Shown: positions 53,230 to 62,466 of the stretch, piece by piece
Numbering within the stretch: position 1 is the first letter of the stretch
Layout: each line of letters begins with the position of its first letter
From: CAG-390 sp045543615
GTDB taxonomy: Bacteria; Bacillota; Clostridia; Oscillospirales; CAG-272
Assembly (NCBI GenBank): GCA_045543615.1
Contig: JAZPXL010000005.1
Span: 167,183 to 231,182, forward strand
DNA length: 64,000 nucleotides
Reading direction: 5' to 3'
Program-made: the position numbers and the translations under genes
The notes under the pieces: model-generated
What the model saw: only the letters and a program-made list of their open reading frames with translations
Database searches by the model: none
Told to the model about the DNA's origin: nothing

Positions 53230-53733
53230 TCAATCCTGTGAGAAGTCATAGGAGCGCAGATAATCGTCTGCCATCTCCCTGCTTTTGAAGACGAAAACCT
53301 CCCGTCCGTCACGGTATTTTTCAAGAAGTTCATATATGAACGGTAAATTTTTGTGAGGGAATTCTTCAATTTCCCTTTTAAATTCTTCGTCAAGCTCCGT
53401 CTCCACCCACGGCATTTCCTCTCGCACCTGTCCAATTCTTGATAGCACGCCTTCTATGCATACAGAGACAGGAAGATCAAAAAGAAACACGGTGTCGGCA
53501 AATTCAAGCCTGCGCTCAATGGTACGGCTGTAATTGCCATCAATTATAAAGCATTCGCATTCAAGTATCTCCGAGAGGCGAGCGTCAAACTCCTCTCTCG
53601 GTATATGGGTTTTGTCGCTCTTGTGCCAAATGGCGTCAAGATGAAACAGAGGATATCCCGTCTTCTCTGCCAAGCCCCTCGAAAACGTCGTCTTCCCCGA
53701 CCCCGGACAGCCTATTACAATAATTTTTTTCAT
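53230..53733 (-). CDS. P-loop topology-modulation/adenylate-kinase-like protein
   Basis: 167 residues. P-loop GCPGSGKTT (about 8-16), then LFHLDAIWHK and FIIDGNYSRTIERRLEFADTVFLFD, as in the FlaR/adenylate-kinase-like small NTPases. There is no lid domain of true adenylate kinase. Phosphate acceptor unknown. Confidence 0.85.
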   Translation of the reverse strand: MKKIIVIGCPGSGKTTFSRGLAEKTGYPLFHLDAIWHKSDKTHIPREEFDARLSEILECECFIIDGNYSRTIERRLEFADTVFLFDLPVSVCIEGVLSRIGQVREEMPWVETELDEEFKREIEEFPHKNLPFIYELLEKYRDGREVFVFKSREMADDYLRSYDFSQD

Positions 53734-53765
53734 TTGTATTTTTTCTTTTCAGCTCTGTTTAATCT

Positions 53766-54158
53766 TCAGGATAGCTCACTAATAATTTTCTCAAGTATCT
53801 CCACATCGGCCGGGCAGAAGTTGAAGTTCGGGATCTCTGACGGCTCGATCCATCTTATATCGTTGTGCTCTATCATCCTCGGCTCGCCCTCGCCCTCTTT
53901 GATGGTCGCCATAAAAATTGACAGATGCACCGTCATATCGGGGTATTGGTGCGTCACCTCTGTAAAAAGGTCGCCTACGCATACCGTGACACCAATCTCC
54001 TCACGGCATTCACGGACAAGTGCATCTCTCTTGCTCTCGCCCACCTCAACCTTGCCACCGACAAATTCCCACAAAAGTCCTCTTGTCTTGTGTGGCGGCC
54101 TTTGGCATATCATAAACCTCTCGCCCCTCATAATGAGTGCGCCCACTACCTCAACCAT
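53766..54158 (-). CDS. Nudix hydrolase, MutT-like
   Basis: 130 residues. Nudix box GKVEVGESKRDALVRECREEIGV and the opening VEVVGALIMRGERFMICQRP, close to (8-oxo-)dGTP diphosphatases that clean the nucleotide pool. Substrate inferred from family. Confidence 0.92.
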   Translation of the reverse strand: MVEVVGALIMRGERFMICQRPPHKTRGLLWEFVGGKVEVGESKRDALVRECREEIGVTVCVGDLFTEVTHQYPDMTVHLSIFMATIKEGEGEPRMIEHNDIRWIEPSEIPNFNFCPADVEILEKIISELS

Positions 54159-54168
54159 TGTATCTCCA

Positions 54169-54918
54169 TTACACCCTATAATTCCTGATTATATCAAGTA
54201 TATCACTCTCGTATATATTGCCGTCAAGCACCTCACCGTTTGGCAAAACGGACAGGCAGCGCACGTCCTCGGGATTCTCCACATAAGGATTTTCGGGGCA
54301 TCCATCCTCGAAATACTCTGAGAGAAACCTTAGGGCATTTCCCGCAGGGAAAATTATGTTGCCATCCCCTGTGGGAATATCCATATCGGAGAAAGAGTCA
54401 AGAATTTCTCTTGTTTTTCTGTTGTATGGATTGTCACTATCCACCGATACAAGCCAGGCGGGCTGAAGCGTTATCGGCACGCCGTATCCTCTTGCTTTCG
54501 ATGCAAATATTCTTACCACGTCAAGAGGTATCGTTTCCTGATGAAAGGCATCGACCGACAGGCGCAGGTCATTGACCTTACATTCACAAATTCGCCTTGC
54601 GACCTCGTCAATTCTCTTCTCATCCCGTGAAAAATAGCCGTTTGTGATGAGCTGACGGTGAGGAATATTCATTTCGCACGCAGCATCCATTATCTCAAAC
54701 ACGGCATCTGTGTGCAAAAGCGGCTCACCGCCAAAGGTCATTACCGTTTTTATATCGTATACCGATGCTACACGCCTTACAACCTCTGCGGCGGCGTGTG
54801 GGTCTATGCGAGCGGAGGAGCTTGAATGCTCTCCCTCGGAGCAATGCTTGCACCGTCCCGTACAGGCGTGCGTCACAACAAATTCAATTTTTTGAAGATT
54901 CTTTAAATATCTGTTCAT
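54169..54918 (-). CDS. Radical SAM protein
   Basis: 249 residues. CTGRCKHC (about 20-27) holds the [4Fe-4S] cluster; FGGEPLLH is the SAM-binding GGE and LRLSVDAFHQE and later strands complete a partial TIM barrel. The C-terminus holds Cys (CPENPY and CLSVLPNGEV) reminiscent of a short SPASM-like end. No peptide-precursor gene is nearby, so a substrate cannot be named. Confidence 0.85.
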   Translation of the reverse strand: MNRYLKNLQKIEFVVTHACTGRCKHCSEGEHSSSSARIDPHAAAEVVRRVASVYDIKTVMTFGGEPLLHTDAVFEIMDAACEMNIPHRQLITNGYFSRDEKRIDEVARRICECKVNDLRLSVDAFHQETIPLDVVRIFASKARGYGVPITLQPAWLVSVDSDNPYNRKTREILDSFSDMDIPTGDGNIIFPAGNALRFLSEYFEDGCPENPYVENPEDVRCLSVLPNGEVLDGNIYESDILDIIRNYRV

Positions 54919-54935
54919 TTGTTTTCTATTGCTGT

Positions 54936-56153
54936 TTAAGGCTTTTTAATGCTCACGTTAAGCGCAAGTGCGACAAGCGAGAGCACCAAAAGCAGAACGA
55001 ATGGTGCTACGAATGTATTAAAATGAGTATAGAGAGCCGAGCAGGCAGTTGCAGTAAAGGATGCAAACATAAGATTGAAATTCATAAGTCCGAGGTTTGA
55101 AGAAAAATGCTTCTGTCCGTAGAACGAGCCGACGAATGCAGAGGAAACGGTGGGGGACGTACCGTAAGACAGACCCGTCAGGCAAAGTCCGATAATGCAA
55201 AGTGGCAACGAGCCTATGCTTACTGAAAGAAGCGTAACTGCGGCGGCGCACACAGTAAGAGCTGCGGCGGCTATCATTGTAAACCTGCGCCCGAGCGCAT
55301 CGAAGAGCGCACCCGTCAGTATTCTTCCAAGTCCGTTGAATATCGAGAGAACGCCGACAAGTGTTGTAGCAACTGCTGCGTCAGCACCTACAAAAAGTGC
55401 AAGATCACGGGCAAAGCTTATGACAGAGCTTCCCACAGCCGTAAGGCATACAAGACCTACAAACGCACGCCAAAAAGTAAAACGCCTGAGCATTTCGGCA
55501 GGTGTATAGTCACGCACCTCAACGCTCTCCTCTCTTCCTCTGCCGCTCCTTTTAGGAGACGGCAATTCTATGTCGTCTGACGGACGCTTGATCACAAATG
55601 AAGATATCACAAGCACTACGCAAATACTTGCACCAAGTACGAAATACGTACCCCTAAAGCCGAGTGGTGAGTCAAACAGCACATCAGCAATATTTCCGAG
55701 CACAAGACTGCTTGCCCCAAATCCCATCATAAGAGCACCCGAGGAAAGTCCTGTGCGATCGGGAAACCAGGAGTTGACGGTGGATATTATTGTGATGTAC
55801 GAAATGCCAATGCCAAGCCCTGCCATAAGTGCGTATGTAAGATACAGAAGCACGCCTCCGCCCTCTCCAAGAGTGCCACTGAGCACAAATCCAAGTCCTG
55901 CAAGAGTAGCAGAGGAGATAATCGTAAATCTTGTTCCTATCAGCTTGACAAGCCTTGATGACAACACCCCACCTATACAGAAGAAAGACATCGTGAGTGT
56001 GAAATTAAGCGTCAGGCTGTCAGGCTCAAAGCCGAGATGATTTGCAAACGGCACCTTGAGTATCGACCACGCATAAAGAACGCCTGCAAATAGCATAGCA
56101 AAAACGCCTGTTACAAGAATAAGCGTGCGTTTTTTATAGAAATGGGATTTCAT
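54936..56153 (-). CDS. MFS transporter, OFA (oxalate:formate antiporter-like) family
   Basis: 405 residues from the ATG at 56153 with GGAG upstream. Twelve membrane helices in two bundles of six joined by a cytosolic loop rich in Lys/Arg/Glu (RPSDDIELPSPKRSGRG...). The opening VTGVFAMLFAGVLYAWSILKVPFANHLGF is typical of OFA members, which exchange small carboxylates. Substrate unknown. Confidence 0.9.
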   Translation of the reverse strand: MKSHFYKKRTLILVTGVFAMLFAGVLYAWSILKVPFANHLGFEPDSLTLNFTLTMSFFCIGGVLSSRLVKLIGTRFTIISSATLAGLGFVLSGTLGEGGGVLLYLTYALMAGLGIGISYITIISTVNSWFPDRTGLSSGALMMGFGASSLVLGNIADVLFDSPLGFRGTYFVLGASICVVLVISSFVIKRPSDDIELPSPKRSGRGREESVEVRDYTPAEMLRRFTFWRAFVGLVCLTAVGSSVISFARDLALFVGADAAVATTLVGVLSIFNGLGRILTGALFDALGRRFTMIAAAALTVCAAAVTLLSVSIGSLPLCIIGLCLTGLSYGTSPTVSSAFVGSFYGQKHFSSNLGLMNFNLMFASFTATACSALYTHFNTFVAPFVLLLVLSLVALALNVSIKKP

Positions 56154-56194
56154 TTTTATCTCCAAAAGCAAATATAATTTTTCTTTAATGATTT

Positions 56195-56223
56195 ATTATA
56201 GCACAAAAAATAAACGATTACAA
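56195..56223 (-). promoter_or_regulatory. Sigma-A promoter of the MFS gene
   Basis: Minus strand TTGTAA (56218-56223), 17-bp spacer, TATAAT (56195-56200). Confidence 0.65.
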
Positions 56224-56268
56224 TATTTAATCTTCTCTTTGTCACTCGCTTTGCTTGAAAAATAAATA

Positions 56269-56297
56269 TTGACATAATAAATTGTTCGTGTTATAAT
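56269..56297 (+). promoter_or_regulatory. Sigma-A promoter of the secreted esterase gene
   Basis: TTGACA (56269-56274), 17-bp spacer, TATAAT (56292-56297). Confidence 0.85.
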
Positions 56298-56330
56298 TTT
56301 TTTATCAATAATCACTAAAAGAGGTGCGCT

Positions 56331-58118
56331 ATGAAAAAAAGAATTATTTCTCTTTGTCTTTCGGCTCTTATGTTGCTTTCAATTGTATCTCTCTTCTCAG
56401 CCTGTAAGCCCGATGAAGTACCACCTTCACCCGATGATACTACCACAGGTGCAGCAGTTGACGATACCACCAAAGCTCCCGAAGTCGATGACTCGCCCTG
56501 CCTTAAGACATTGACACTTGATGACGGCACGGACATTTCATTTGACCCCAAGACCAAGTCATATACAGTTGCTCTGCCCGCAGGACGTCCTCGCATTCCT
56601 CGCGTAAGCGCAACTCCACAGGATGAAGGTGCTGAGCTCAAGATCTATCAGGCAGCGTTCCCCGATGGTACTACCGAGGCCACTGCCCGTGTTGAGCTTA
56701 CACTTGAGGGAAAGAAAAATTTCTACGAAATCGTCTTTAAAAAGGACTCCTCCCGTGGCTTCGAGCTTCAGTATGACGACAGATATACATATACTCCAAG
56801 CTACAAGGTCGCAGAGGGCGAAACGCTTACATTCAAATCCTCTGATGAAAAGGTTATAAAGGTTGACGAAAAAGGCGTTATGACCGTTCTCGCAGTTTCA
56901 GCTGACCCTGTAACTATCACAGCCCTTGTTGGTGAGGACGTAAAGGAAACTCTTACGATAAATCGCACAGTCCGTGCGCAGGTAAATGTTTTCATTATGG
57001 CAGGTCAGAGTAATGCAGGTGGCGTTTATGACAGTGGACTTCCTGCAGACATCGGCACAGATGCAATACTCAAGACCCGACCCGGTATCGCATACTGTAT
57101 GGAAACAGGCGGCAGATTCTATGATATGAATGCCGGCAGAAAGGGCTTTGCAGGTGCGCTTTGCGAGCGTTGGTATGAGCTTACGGGCGAAAAAGCTGTT
57201 GCCATCCAAATAGCTGCATCGGGTGCTCCCATACAGACCTGGGAAAAGGGTGGTGCGCATTTTGAAGGCGCAAGCAGCCTTTATGATAAGGCACTTCAGC
57301 ATTATGACCGTTTCTCAACAAAATACGCAGGCAAAAATAAGGATTTTGAAATAATACGTTCAGCATACTTTTGGTGTCAGGGAGAAACTGCTCAGGCAAG
57401 CGAATGGGTAAACGGCAACTGGAGCAATTCCAATCCCTACATTATGACGGCAGATGATTATTATAAAAGATATATGGCTATCCACGAGCAGTTTGTCAAG
57501 GAGATGAAGGTCGAGTTCGGCGCAATTCTTCTTGTTCGTTCGCTTTCAAAGGTTTCAAGCGAACAGAACAAAGCTGACGGCTACCTTACTGACATCGTCG
57601 GCGTTCGTGCTGCACAGTACACAATCCACAACACCACAGACAGCAGTATTCTGATCGCATCAAGAATAGGTGAGATAGCAAGACCTGCATCAGCTCCCGA
57701 CAAGACCTCGCCCGGATACAGCTATATGGGCCCGGCAAATCTCCACTATTCACAGATAGGCTACAACGCCGCAGGCCGTGATCTTGCAGAGAATGCATTT
57801 GCATCCATCAGCGCAAACGCTGACCGTAAGGTTACGTCAATCGACGTGCTTGCTCCCGACGGACGCACACGCCTTGAGAATGGCGCAAGCGTTACCGTAG
57901 ACAAAGCACAGGGCTATCAGCTTGCAGCAATTGCTCTCCCTCTTTACGCAGAGCTTTCAAATCTTTCCTTTGAAATTACCGAGGGTGCAGATATTTGCTC
58001 AATTGATAAATACGGCAAGATTACCTGCGCAGAAACAGCTAAGTCCGGCGACAACGCAAAGCTTACAATCAGCTCGGAAAGTGGAATTAAACACACAATC
58101 AATATCGTTGTCGGCTGA
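56331..58118 (+). CDS. Secreted lipoprotein with SGNH/sialate O-acetylesterase-like domain
   Basis: 595 residues. Signal peptide with lipobox FSAC (Cys25), a Thr/Pro/Asp linker, then a beta-sandwich (about 58-137) and a Big-like Ig domain (about 145-218). The DUF303/SASA esterase domain (about 220-490) has nucleophile Ser227 in FIMAGQSNAGG, WCQGETAQ and the C-terminal NLHYSQIGYNAAG with the His. A last Ig-like domain follows. It likely deacetylates surface or host glycans such as mucin; substrate inferred. No partner sugar-utilisation genes are adjacent. Confidence 0.9.
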   Translation: MKKRIISLCLSALMLLSIVSLFSACKPDEVPPSPDDTTTGAAVDDTTKAPEVDDSPCLKTLTLDDGTDISFDPKTKSYTVALPAGRPRIPRVSATPQDEGAELKIYQAAFPDGTTEATARVELTLEGKKNFYEIVFKKDSSRGFELQYDDRYTYTPSYKVAEGETLTFKSSDEKVIKVDEKGVMTVLAVSADPVTITALVGEDVKETLTINRTVRAQVNVFIMAGQSNAGGVYDSGLPADIGTDAILKTRPGIAYCMETGGRFYDMNAGRKGFAGALCERWYELTGEKAVAIQIAASGAPIQTWEKGGAHFEGASSLYDKALQHYDRFSTKYAGKNKDFEIIRSAYFWCQGETAQASEWVNGNWSNSNPYIMTADDYYKRYMAIHEQFVKEMKVEFGAILLVRSLSKVSSEQNKADGYLTDIVGVRAAQYTIHNTTDSSILIASRIGEIARPASAPDKTSPGYSYMGPANLHYSQIGYNAAGRDLAENAFASISANADRKVTSIDVLAPDGRTRLENGASVTVDKAQGYQLAAIALPLYAELSNLSFEITEGADICSIDKYGKITCAETAKSGDNAKLTISSESGIKHTINIVVG

Positions 58119-58123
58119 CAACC

Positions 58124-58164
58124 AAAAAGAGCGTCACGGTGAAAAACACCGTGACGCTCTTTTA
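58124..58164. terminator. Bidirectional terminator
   Basis: AAAGAGCGTCACGGTG / CACCGTGACGCTCTTT hairpin between convergent esterase and rhodanese genes. Confidence 0.85.
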
Positions 58165-58171
58165 TTTGATT

Positions 58172-58588
58172 TTATTTCACCACTCCGTACTGCCAATCAA
58201 TAATTCCACCAAATTCCTTTACATTGGTGTAGCCAAGGCGAGCTAAGGCTTCGGATGCTATCTTGCTTCTCCTGCCACTACGGCAATATACAAGGATCAG
58301 AGCATCTTTGTCCGGAAGAATGGATTTCGCCCTCTCTTCAATCTCGTATTCGGGAATGAGAATTGCTCCTTCAATATGCCCCTCGGCATACTCTTCTTCG
58401 GTTCTGGCGTCGATCAGAATGTAATCGACTCCACTATCCATTATCTCTTTCGCTTCCTTTTGAGTTATCTGCAAGTATCCTGCACTCTCCCCATCTGTTG
58501 CGCACGCAGAAGAGCAAAGTGGACAAAGTGCAACGAGAGCAAGGCAAGCATATCTCAAAAAAGCTGTTTTCTCTCTCGTACGCCTCAT
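58172..58588 (-). CDS. Exported rhodanese-domain lipoprotein
   Basis: 138 residues. Basic start, hydrophobic helix and lipobox CSSAC (Cys near 29) show export. The rhodanese domain has YILIDARTEEEYAEGHIEGAILIPEYEI and the active-site loop VYCRSGRRS with the sulfur-carrying Cys. It transfers sulfane sulfur or reduces similar bonds outside the membrane. It overlaps the acetyltransferase gene upstream by four bases. Confidence 0.9.
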   Translation of the reverse strand: MRRTREKTAFLRYACLALVALCPLCSSACATDGESAGYLQITQKEAKEIMDSGVDYILIDARTEEEYAEGHIEGAILIPEYEIEERAKSILPDKDALILVYCRSGRRSKIASEALARLGYTNVKEFGGIIDWQYGVVK

Positions 58589-59070
58589 TTTCCACTCTCC
58601 GCAAATTCTTTAAGTCTGTCCCCTGCTATGCGATAGGTCGTCCATTCATCCATTGGCACAGCACCACAAGAGATATAAAACTCAATGCTCGGCTCGTTCC
58701 AATTGAGACAGCACCATTCAAGCCGTCCACATTCTCTCTCAACGGCAATCTCTGCAAGATAGCGAAGCAAAGCTTTGCCGTGTCCACGCCCTCTGTATTC
58801 GGGAAGAACAAAGAGATCCTCAAGGTAAATACCCGGCCTGCCTAAAAAAGTTGAAAAATTGTGGAAGAACAGCGCAAAACCAACCTCTATCCCGTCTTCC
58901 GTGACAAATATGACCTCTGCCTTCTTTTCATCAAATATCCATCTGTGGATAAGCTCCTCGGTTGCCACTACATCGTCAGTCATTTTTTCGTATTCCGCAA
59001 GCGCACGAATGAAGCACAACACAAGCGCACAGTCATTCTCGTTTGCCTGTCTAAAGGTTCTGTCAGCCAT
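58585..59070 (-). CDS. GNAT acetyltransferase, diamine/spermidine acetyltransferase-like
   Basis: 161 residues from the ATG at 59070, one base after the flavoredoxin stop; an in-frame longer form exists. Opening FRQANENDCALVLCFIRALAEYEKM, the acetyl-CoA loop YLEDLFVLPEYRGRGHGKALL and LEWCCLNWNEPSIEFYISCGA match SSAT-type polyamine acetyltransferases. Substrate by family. Confidence 0.88.
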   Translation of the reverse strand: MADRTFRQANENDCALVLCFIRALAEYEKMTDDVVATEELIHRWIFDEKKAEVIFVTEDGIEVGFALFFHNFSTFLGRPGIYLEDLFVLPEYRGRGHGKALLRYLAEIAVERECGRLEWCCLNWNEPSIEFYISCGAVPMDEWTTYRIAGDRLKEFAESGK

Positions 59071-59071
59071 A

Positions 59072-59632
59072 TTATTCACAAAGCTTCTTTCCGTCAGAAA
59101 ACGCTCTGCCGACGCGCTCACCAAAGCCCCAATATGCGTGAGAAACGCTGTCATAAATTATGGGAGACAAAAGCTTTGCATCAATCTTGCCGTTCTCGTC
59201 AAGTATACTCTCGTCAGCAGATACATTGACGATCTGACCGATGCAAATTCCGTCTTCGTTAAAGCCTATAAGCCTGCACTCAAGCGTCATTGGCAGCTCA
59301 GTAATAATAGGCGCATTGACAAACTCCGATCTCTCTGCGTGAAAGCCTGCACGGACAAACTTGTCAGGTACATCGTTTGCCGATACAATGCCTACATAAT
59401 CGGAGGGCGCAACTGTGCTCTCCGTCGCAACGCTTACCGTAAAAGCTCCCGTCTTCTTTATATTCTCCGTTGTTTTATGATCGTGGGACAGACAAACCAT
59501 AACCTGATTTGTGTCGTAAATACCACCCCAAGCCGCATTCATAGCATTGGGCACTCCATCCTCTCCGTATGTTCCCACTATAAGCACGGGCATTGGATAA
59601 AGCCACGTCTTCGCTCCGAAATTCTTGCGCAT
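59072..59632 (-). CDS. Flavin reductase-like protein (flavoredoxin family)
   Basis: 186 residues. FMN-binding split-barrel: MRKNFGAKTWLYPMPVLIVGTYGEDGVPNAMNAAWGG, HKTTENIKKTGAFTVSVAT and a C-terminal SHAYWGFGERVGRAF. Flavoredoxins reduce flavin or pass electrons to sulfur metabolism, which may fit the neighbouring rhodanese. First gene of a flavoredoxin-GNAT-rhodanese operon. Confidence 0.9.
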   Translation of the reverse strand: MRKNFGAKTWLYPMPVLIVGTYGEDGVPNAMNAAWGGIYDTNQVMVCLSHDHKTTENIKKTGAFTVSVATESTVAPSDYVGIVSANDVPDKFVRAGFHAERSEFVNAPIITELPMTLECRLIGFNEDGICIGQIVNVSADESILDENGKIDAKLLSPIIYDSVSHAYWGFGERVGRAFSDGKKLCE

Positions 59633-59687
59633 ATCTGCCTCCGTTTTTCATACAATTAATATGTGTATTTTTGTCTTTTGCATTTAT

Positions 59688-59716
59688 ATTATACCCCTTT
59701 TGGCTCACTCTGTCAA
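59688..59716 (-). promoter_or_regulatory. Sigma-A promoter of the flavoredoxin operon
   Basis: Minus strand TTGACA (59711-59716), 17-bp spacer, TATAAT (59688-59693). Confidence 0.85.
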
Positions 59717-59833
59717 TGCTCCCCTCTCACAATTATTGTTGTGCGCATCACGCTTTTTTACATTCTTTTCTAAAAAATATTGCATTTACCGTCCTTTTGT
59801 GATATAATTACAAAAAAACTGCCAAGAAAAGAC

Positions 59834-59868
59834 AAAAAATCCTCACCCGATGGGTGAGGATTTTTTCT
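59834..59868. terminator. Terminator near the VanW gene end
   Basis: AATCCTCACCC / GGGTGAGGATT hairpin with A-run left and T-run right; on the minus strand it follows the VanW stop. Confidence 0.8.
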
Positions 59869-59881
59869 TGCTTCTGTTTAT

Positions 59882-60748
59882 TTAATTATCATCCCAGATA
59901 TTGCTCTCGGTGGCGTTGTACGTTTCACTACTGCCACCCTCGCTTAAGTACGGCGAATACATCATTATTGCCGAGTTTTGCACAAGCAAGGTCTCGTCAA
60001 GGAGCTCGCCGTCAAGACTGTACTGTTGCTTATAAAGCTCGTTGTGGCGTGTGTAGCCACCCCATACCTCAAGGCGCATTTCGTGATTGCGCTCAACTAC
60101 CTCGTATCTGTACAGCGGCTTGTTTACAACTCGCCATTCTCCAAAAAGATATTCCTCCCCGACCTCAAGGCAGAGCTGAAACGTCTCGTTTGTGTCATTC
60201 CTTATCATAAGGTCAACGTGTGGGTAGTAGCAGGTAGCTCCACTTGCAAACGGCTGTGTGCGATTTGCATCGGGGAAAACATCGTAGCCGTGGCGATGCC
60301 TCTCAATTACCTTGAGTGGAGTGTGCGCCGTCATCCAGAAAAGCATATTGGCAAGCTGGCAAAGCCCACCGCCAACGCCCGGTACAATCTTTCCGTCTCT
60401 AAGTATCATTCCGTCAAGAAAGCCACGGCGATATGACGGCTTGCCTATAAGACGCCAATAGCTGAATATCTCGCCGGGTCGAAGAAGAAGCCCGTCAAGG
60501 CGTGAAACTGCAATTTTGAGATTGGTTACCTTGTTTTCCTGCATCCACATCTCTAAATCCTTGAGCCTGCGACGCATAGGCGTCTTGTGAGCAAAATAGA
60601 TCTCAGGGTAACGCTCGCTTTGTCGCTTCTTTGCAAACTTGTGCTCCATACAAAGCCACTTGAGTCGGCGGCGCATACCAAAATATGCGCATCCGAGGGC
60701 AAAACGCAGTTGCGAACGGGACTGGGGTTGTTCTTTCTTCTTCTTCAT
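59882..60748 (-). CDS. VanW family protein
   Basis: 288 residues. The VanW domain shows LRPGEIFSYWRLIGKPSYRRGFLDGMIL and VPGVGGGLCQLANMLFWMTAH, ending in the HRHGYDVFPDANRTQPFASGATC stretch. VanW occurs in some vancomycin clusters, but this shorter, cytosolic-looking version is common in Clostridia with no van genes nearby, so a resistance role is not supported. Function unknown. Confidence 0.88.
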   Translation of the reverse strand: MKKKKEQPQSRSQLRFALGCAYFGMRRRLKWLCMEHKFAKKRQSERYPEIYFAHKTPMRRRLKDLEMWMQENKVTNLKIAVSRLDGLLLRPGEIFSYWRLIGKPSYRRGFLDGMILRDGKIVPGVGGGLCQLANMLFWMTAHTPLKVIERHRHGYDVFPDANRTQPFASGATCYYPHVDLMIRNDTNETFQLCLEVGEEYLFGEWRVVNKPLYRYEVVERNHEMRLEVWGGYTRHNELYKQQYSLDGELLDETLLVQNSAIMMYSPYLSEGGSSETYNATESNIWDDN

Positions 60749-60945
60749 TTCGCTTCTTCCTTTCCAAAGTCTTCGTGTGTGTTGCTCGACTTGATAGTCT
60801 ATGATTCAATTATAGCAACAAATTGTTATTTCGTTTAATCAATTCATTAATAATTTGTTGTTTTAATATAAACTTTTGTAACAATTGCAATTCGTTTTGT
60901 GCATATTGACAAATATTTTGCATTATTTTGGGCGTTTACAACAAA

Positions 60946-60982
60946 AAGAACCCCGATGACTGCCGGTGTAGTCATCGGGGAT
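60946..60982 (-). terminator. Terminator of the NERD operon
   Basis: CCCCGATGAC / GTCATCGGGG hairpin; the minus-strand tail is TTCTTTTTG. About 30 bases after the NERD stop. Confidence 0.8.
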
Positions 60983-61008
60983 TATTTGAAATATTGGATA
61001 AAGTGCGC

Positions 61009-62109
61009 TTATCCCTTTTTTAAGCTTTCCTTTCCACCGTCACTTGTAGGTGTGCTTTCGGTGGTGGACTCAATTGCAGGTGGGGCGTAATCCTCGGTGG
61101 GAGTCGGCGTGGTCTGCGCTTCGGTGGGCGTGGGTTGTGTCGATTCATCCACACTCGTGACGCCGGCATAGGTTGGCTGTGTCGTTGTTGCACCATATGG
61201 AGCAGCAGATGCCTGTGCTCCACCATCGTATGTAGCTGCAGAGGATGAGGGAGATGTTTTGCCCTGCGACAAGCCTGACGGCGTTTGTGGCTTTGGCGAG
61301 GGTGTGGGCGACGGCAGCTTCATTGTAAACTTGCACTTGGGATAATTTGAGCAACCGAGGAATACGCCACGTGCGCCCTTGCGCTCTACCAAAGTACCGT
61401 GACAGCGAGGGCAGATGCGATTTTGTATATCGGTCTGCATACGCTCAATATTCTCCACGTGCTCCTCGTTTGAAATCTCGCCCGAACGGTTCTTCTCTGT
61501 AAGCGTTTCATAATATCTGCGCATCTCCGAGGACGTCAGGATTCTTTGTCGAGGTGTTCTTATGAATCTCAGAAGTCCAAAAAGAGTATAGACCCTTGTG
61601 GATTTTATGTATGTGATGTTGCCCTTGACAAATACAACTGCAGAGTACACGGGCGCATCCTCTCCAAGCAGAGTCGAGATGTGGTATGCGTGAGCTGCGT
61701 TCTGCTTGAGTGGACTGTAAAAATGATTTTTTGTGCGTCCGTAATTGAACACCTGAGTCCATTCCCTTGAGTTATCGTCACCGTAAATTCTACCCGAATA
61801 GTTCTTGGTTTCGATTACAAAAACTCCGTTTTCGTTGATAAGAACGTGGTCGGTCTGTGAGGTCTTGCCCTCCTCAAGCTCGATCAGGAAATTGTTTATT
61901 ACATATTTTTCCCGACCGGGCTTTTCGGATGTTTTACCAATGAAAAGCTTAACTAAAAGCTCACCAATAAAGCCCTTGGTTTCAGCGTCCAGATGCGACT
62001 CGAGCGAGGAAATACCTCCTGTTTTCCTTCGCTTGCGCCGTCCCCTCTTTCCCCCCGCGATAGCTATAACCACTATCAAAGCAATTAAAAACATAAAAAA
62101 GTATTTCAT
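61009..62109 (-). CDS. NERD-domain membrane protein with topoisomerase-type zinc finger
   Basis: 366 residues. One N-terminal membrane helix (about 3-20). The NERD nuclease-related domain (about 45-160) shows SQTDHVLINENGVFVIETKNYSG, with the Asp and ExK of the nuclease core. A zf-C4_Topoisom finger (about 228-260) has CPRCHG...CSNYPKC. A Pro/Ser/Thr/Gln-rich tail of about 100 residues is low complexity. The role is unknown; such proteins are suspected nucleic-acid processing enzymes. It follows the XRE gene by 48 bases. Confidence 0.85.
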   Translation of the reverse strand: MKYFFMFLIALIVVIAIAGGKRGRRKRRKTGGISSLESHLDAETKGFIGELLVKLFIGKTSEKPGREKYVINNFLIELEEGKTSQTDHVLINENGVFVIETKNYSGRIYGDDNSREWTQVFNYGRTKNHFYSPLKQNAAHAYHISTLLGEDAPVYSAVVFVKGNITYIKSTRVYTLFGLLRFIRTPRQRILTSSEMRRYYETLTEKNRSGEISNEEHVENIERMQTDIQNRICPRCHGTLVERKGARGVFLGCSNYPKCKFTMKLPSPTPSPKPQTPSGLSQGKTSPSSSAATYDGGAQASAAPYGATTTQPTYAGVTSVDESTQPTPTEAQTTPTPTEDYAPPAIESTTESTPTSDGGKESLKKG

Positions 62110-62157
62110 TTAAACCTCCTCTTTAATGATTACTTTTTTCATCAATAATCAATCGCC

Positions 62158-62373
62158 CTACTCTTCCTCAAAGTAGAACAGCTCCTCGAATTTGACATCG
62201 AGGGCTATGCAGAGAAGGGCGGCAAGATATGCAGTCGGACAGAACTGCCCCGTTTCAATAGAGCTTATGGTGTTCTTTGACGAACCGACCCTCTCTGCAA
62301 GCTGTGTTTGCGTCAGCCCCGCCTTTTGCCTGTAAGCTTTTACGTTGTTTTTCAGTTTAAGATGTGAATTCAT
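62158..62373 (-). CDS. Small XRE-family regulator
   Basis: 71 residues, almost only the HTH: KNNVKAYRQKAGLTQTQLAERVGSSKNTISSIETGQFCPTAYLAALLCIALDVKFEELF. It lies 93 bases after a small membrane protein gene. Such pairs are common in Firmicutes. It may repress its own operon; no operator was identified. Confidence 0.9.
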   Translation of the reverse strand: MNSHLKLKNNVKAYRQKAGLTQTQLAERVGSSKNTISSIETGQFCPTAYLAALLCIALDVKFEELFYFEEE

Positions 62374-62466
62374 ATTTTTCTACCATCACAATTCCTTTTT
62401 TGTTATTCTGTTTCAAAATCCCCCTGAAAGCTTTCGGCTTCAATCAAGATGCCATTGATGCAAAAA

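Noticed and set aside
59882..60748. Vancomycin resistance locus
   Set aside because: Only a VanW-type protein is present; no vanS, vanR, ligase or dehydrogenase genes are near.
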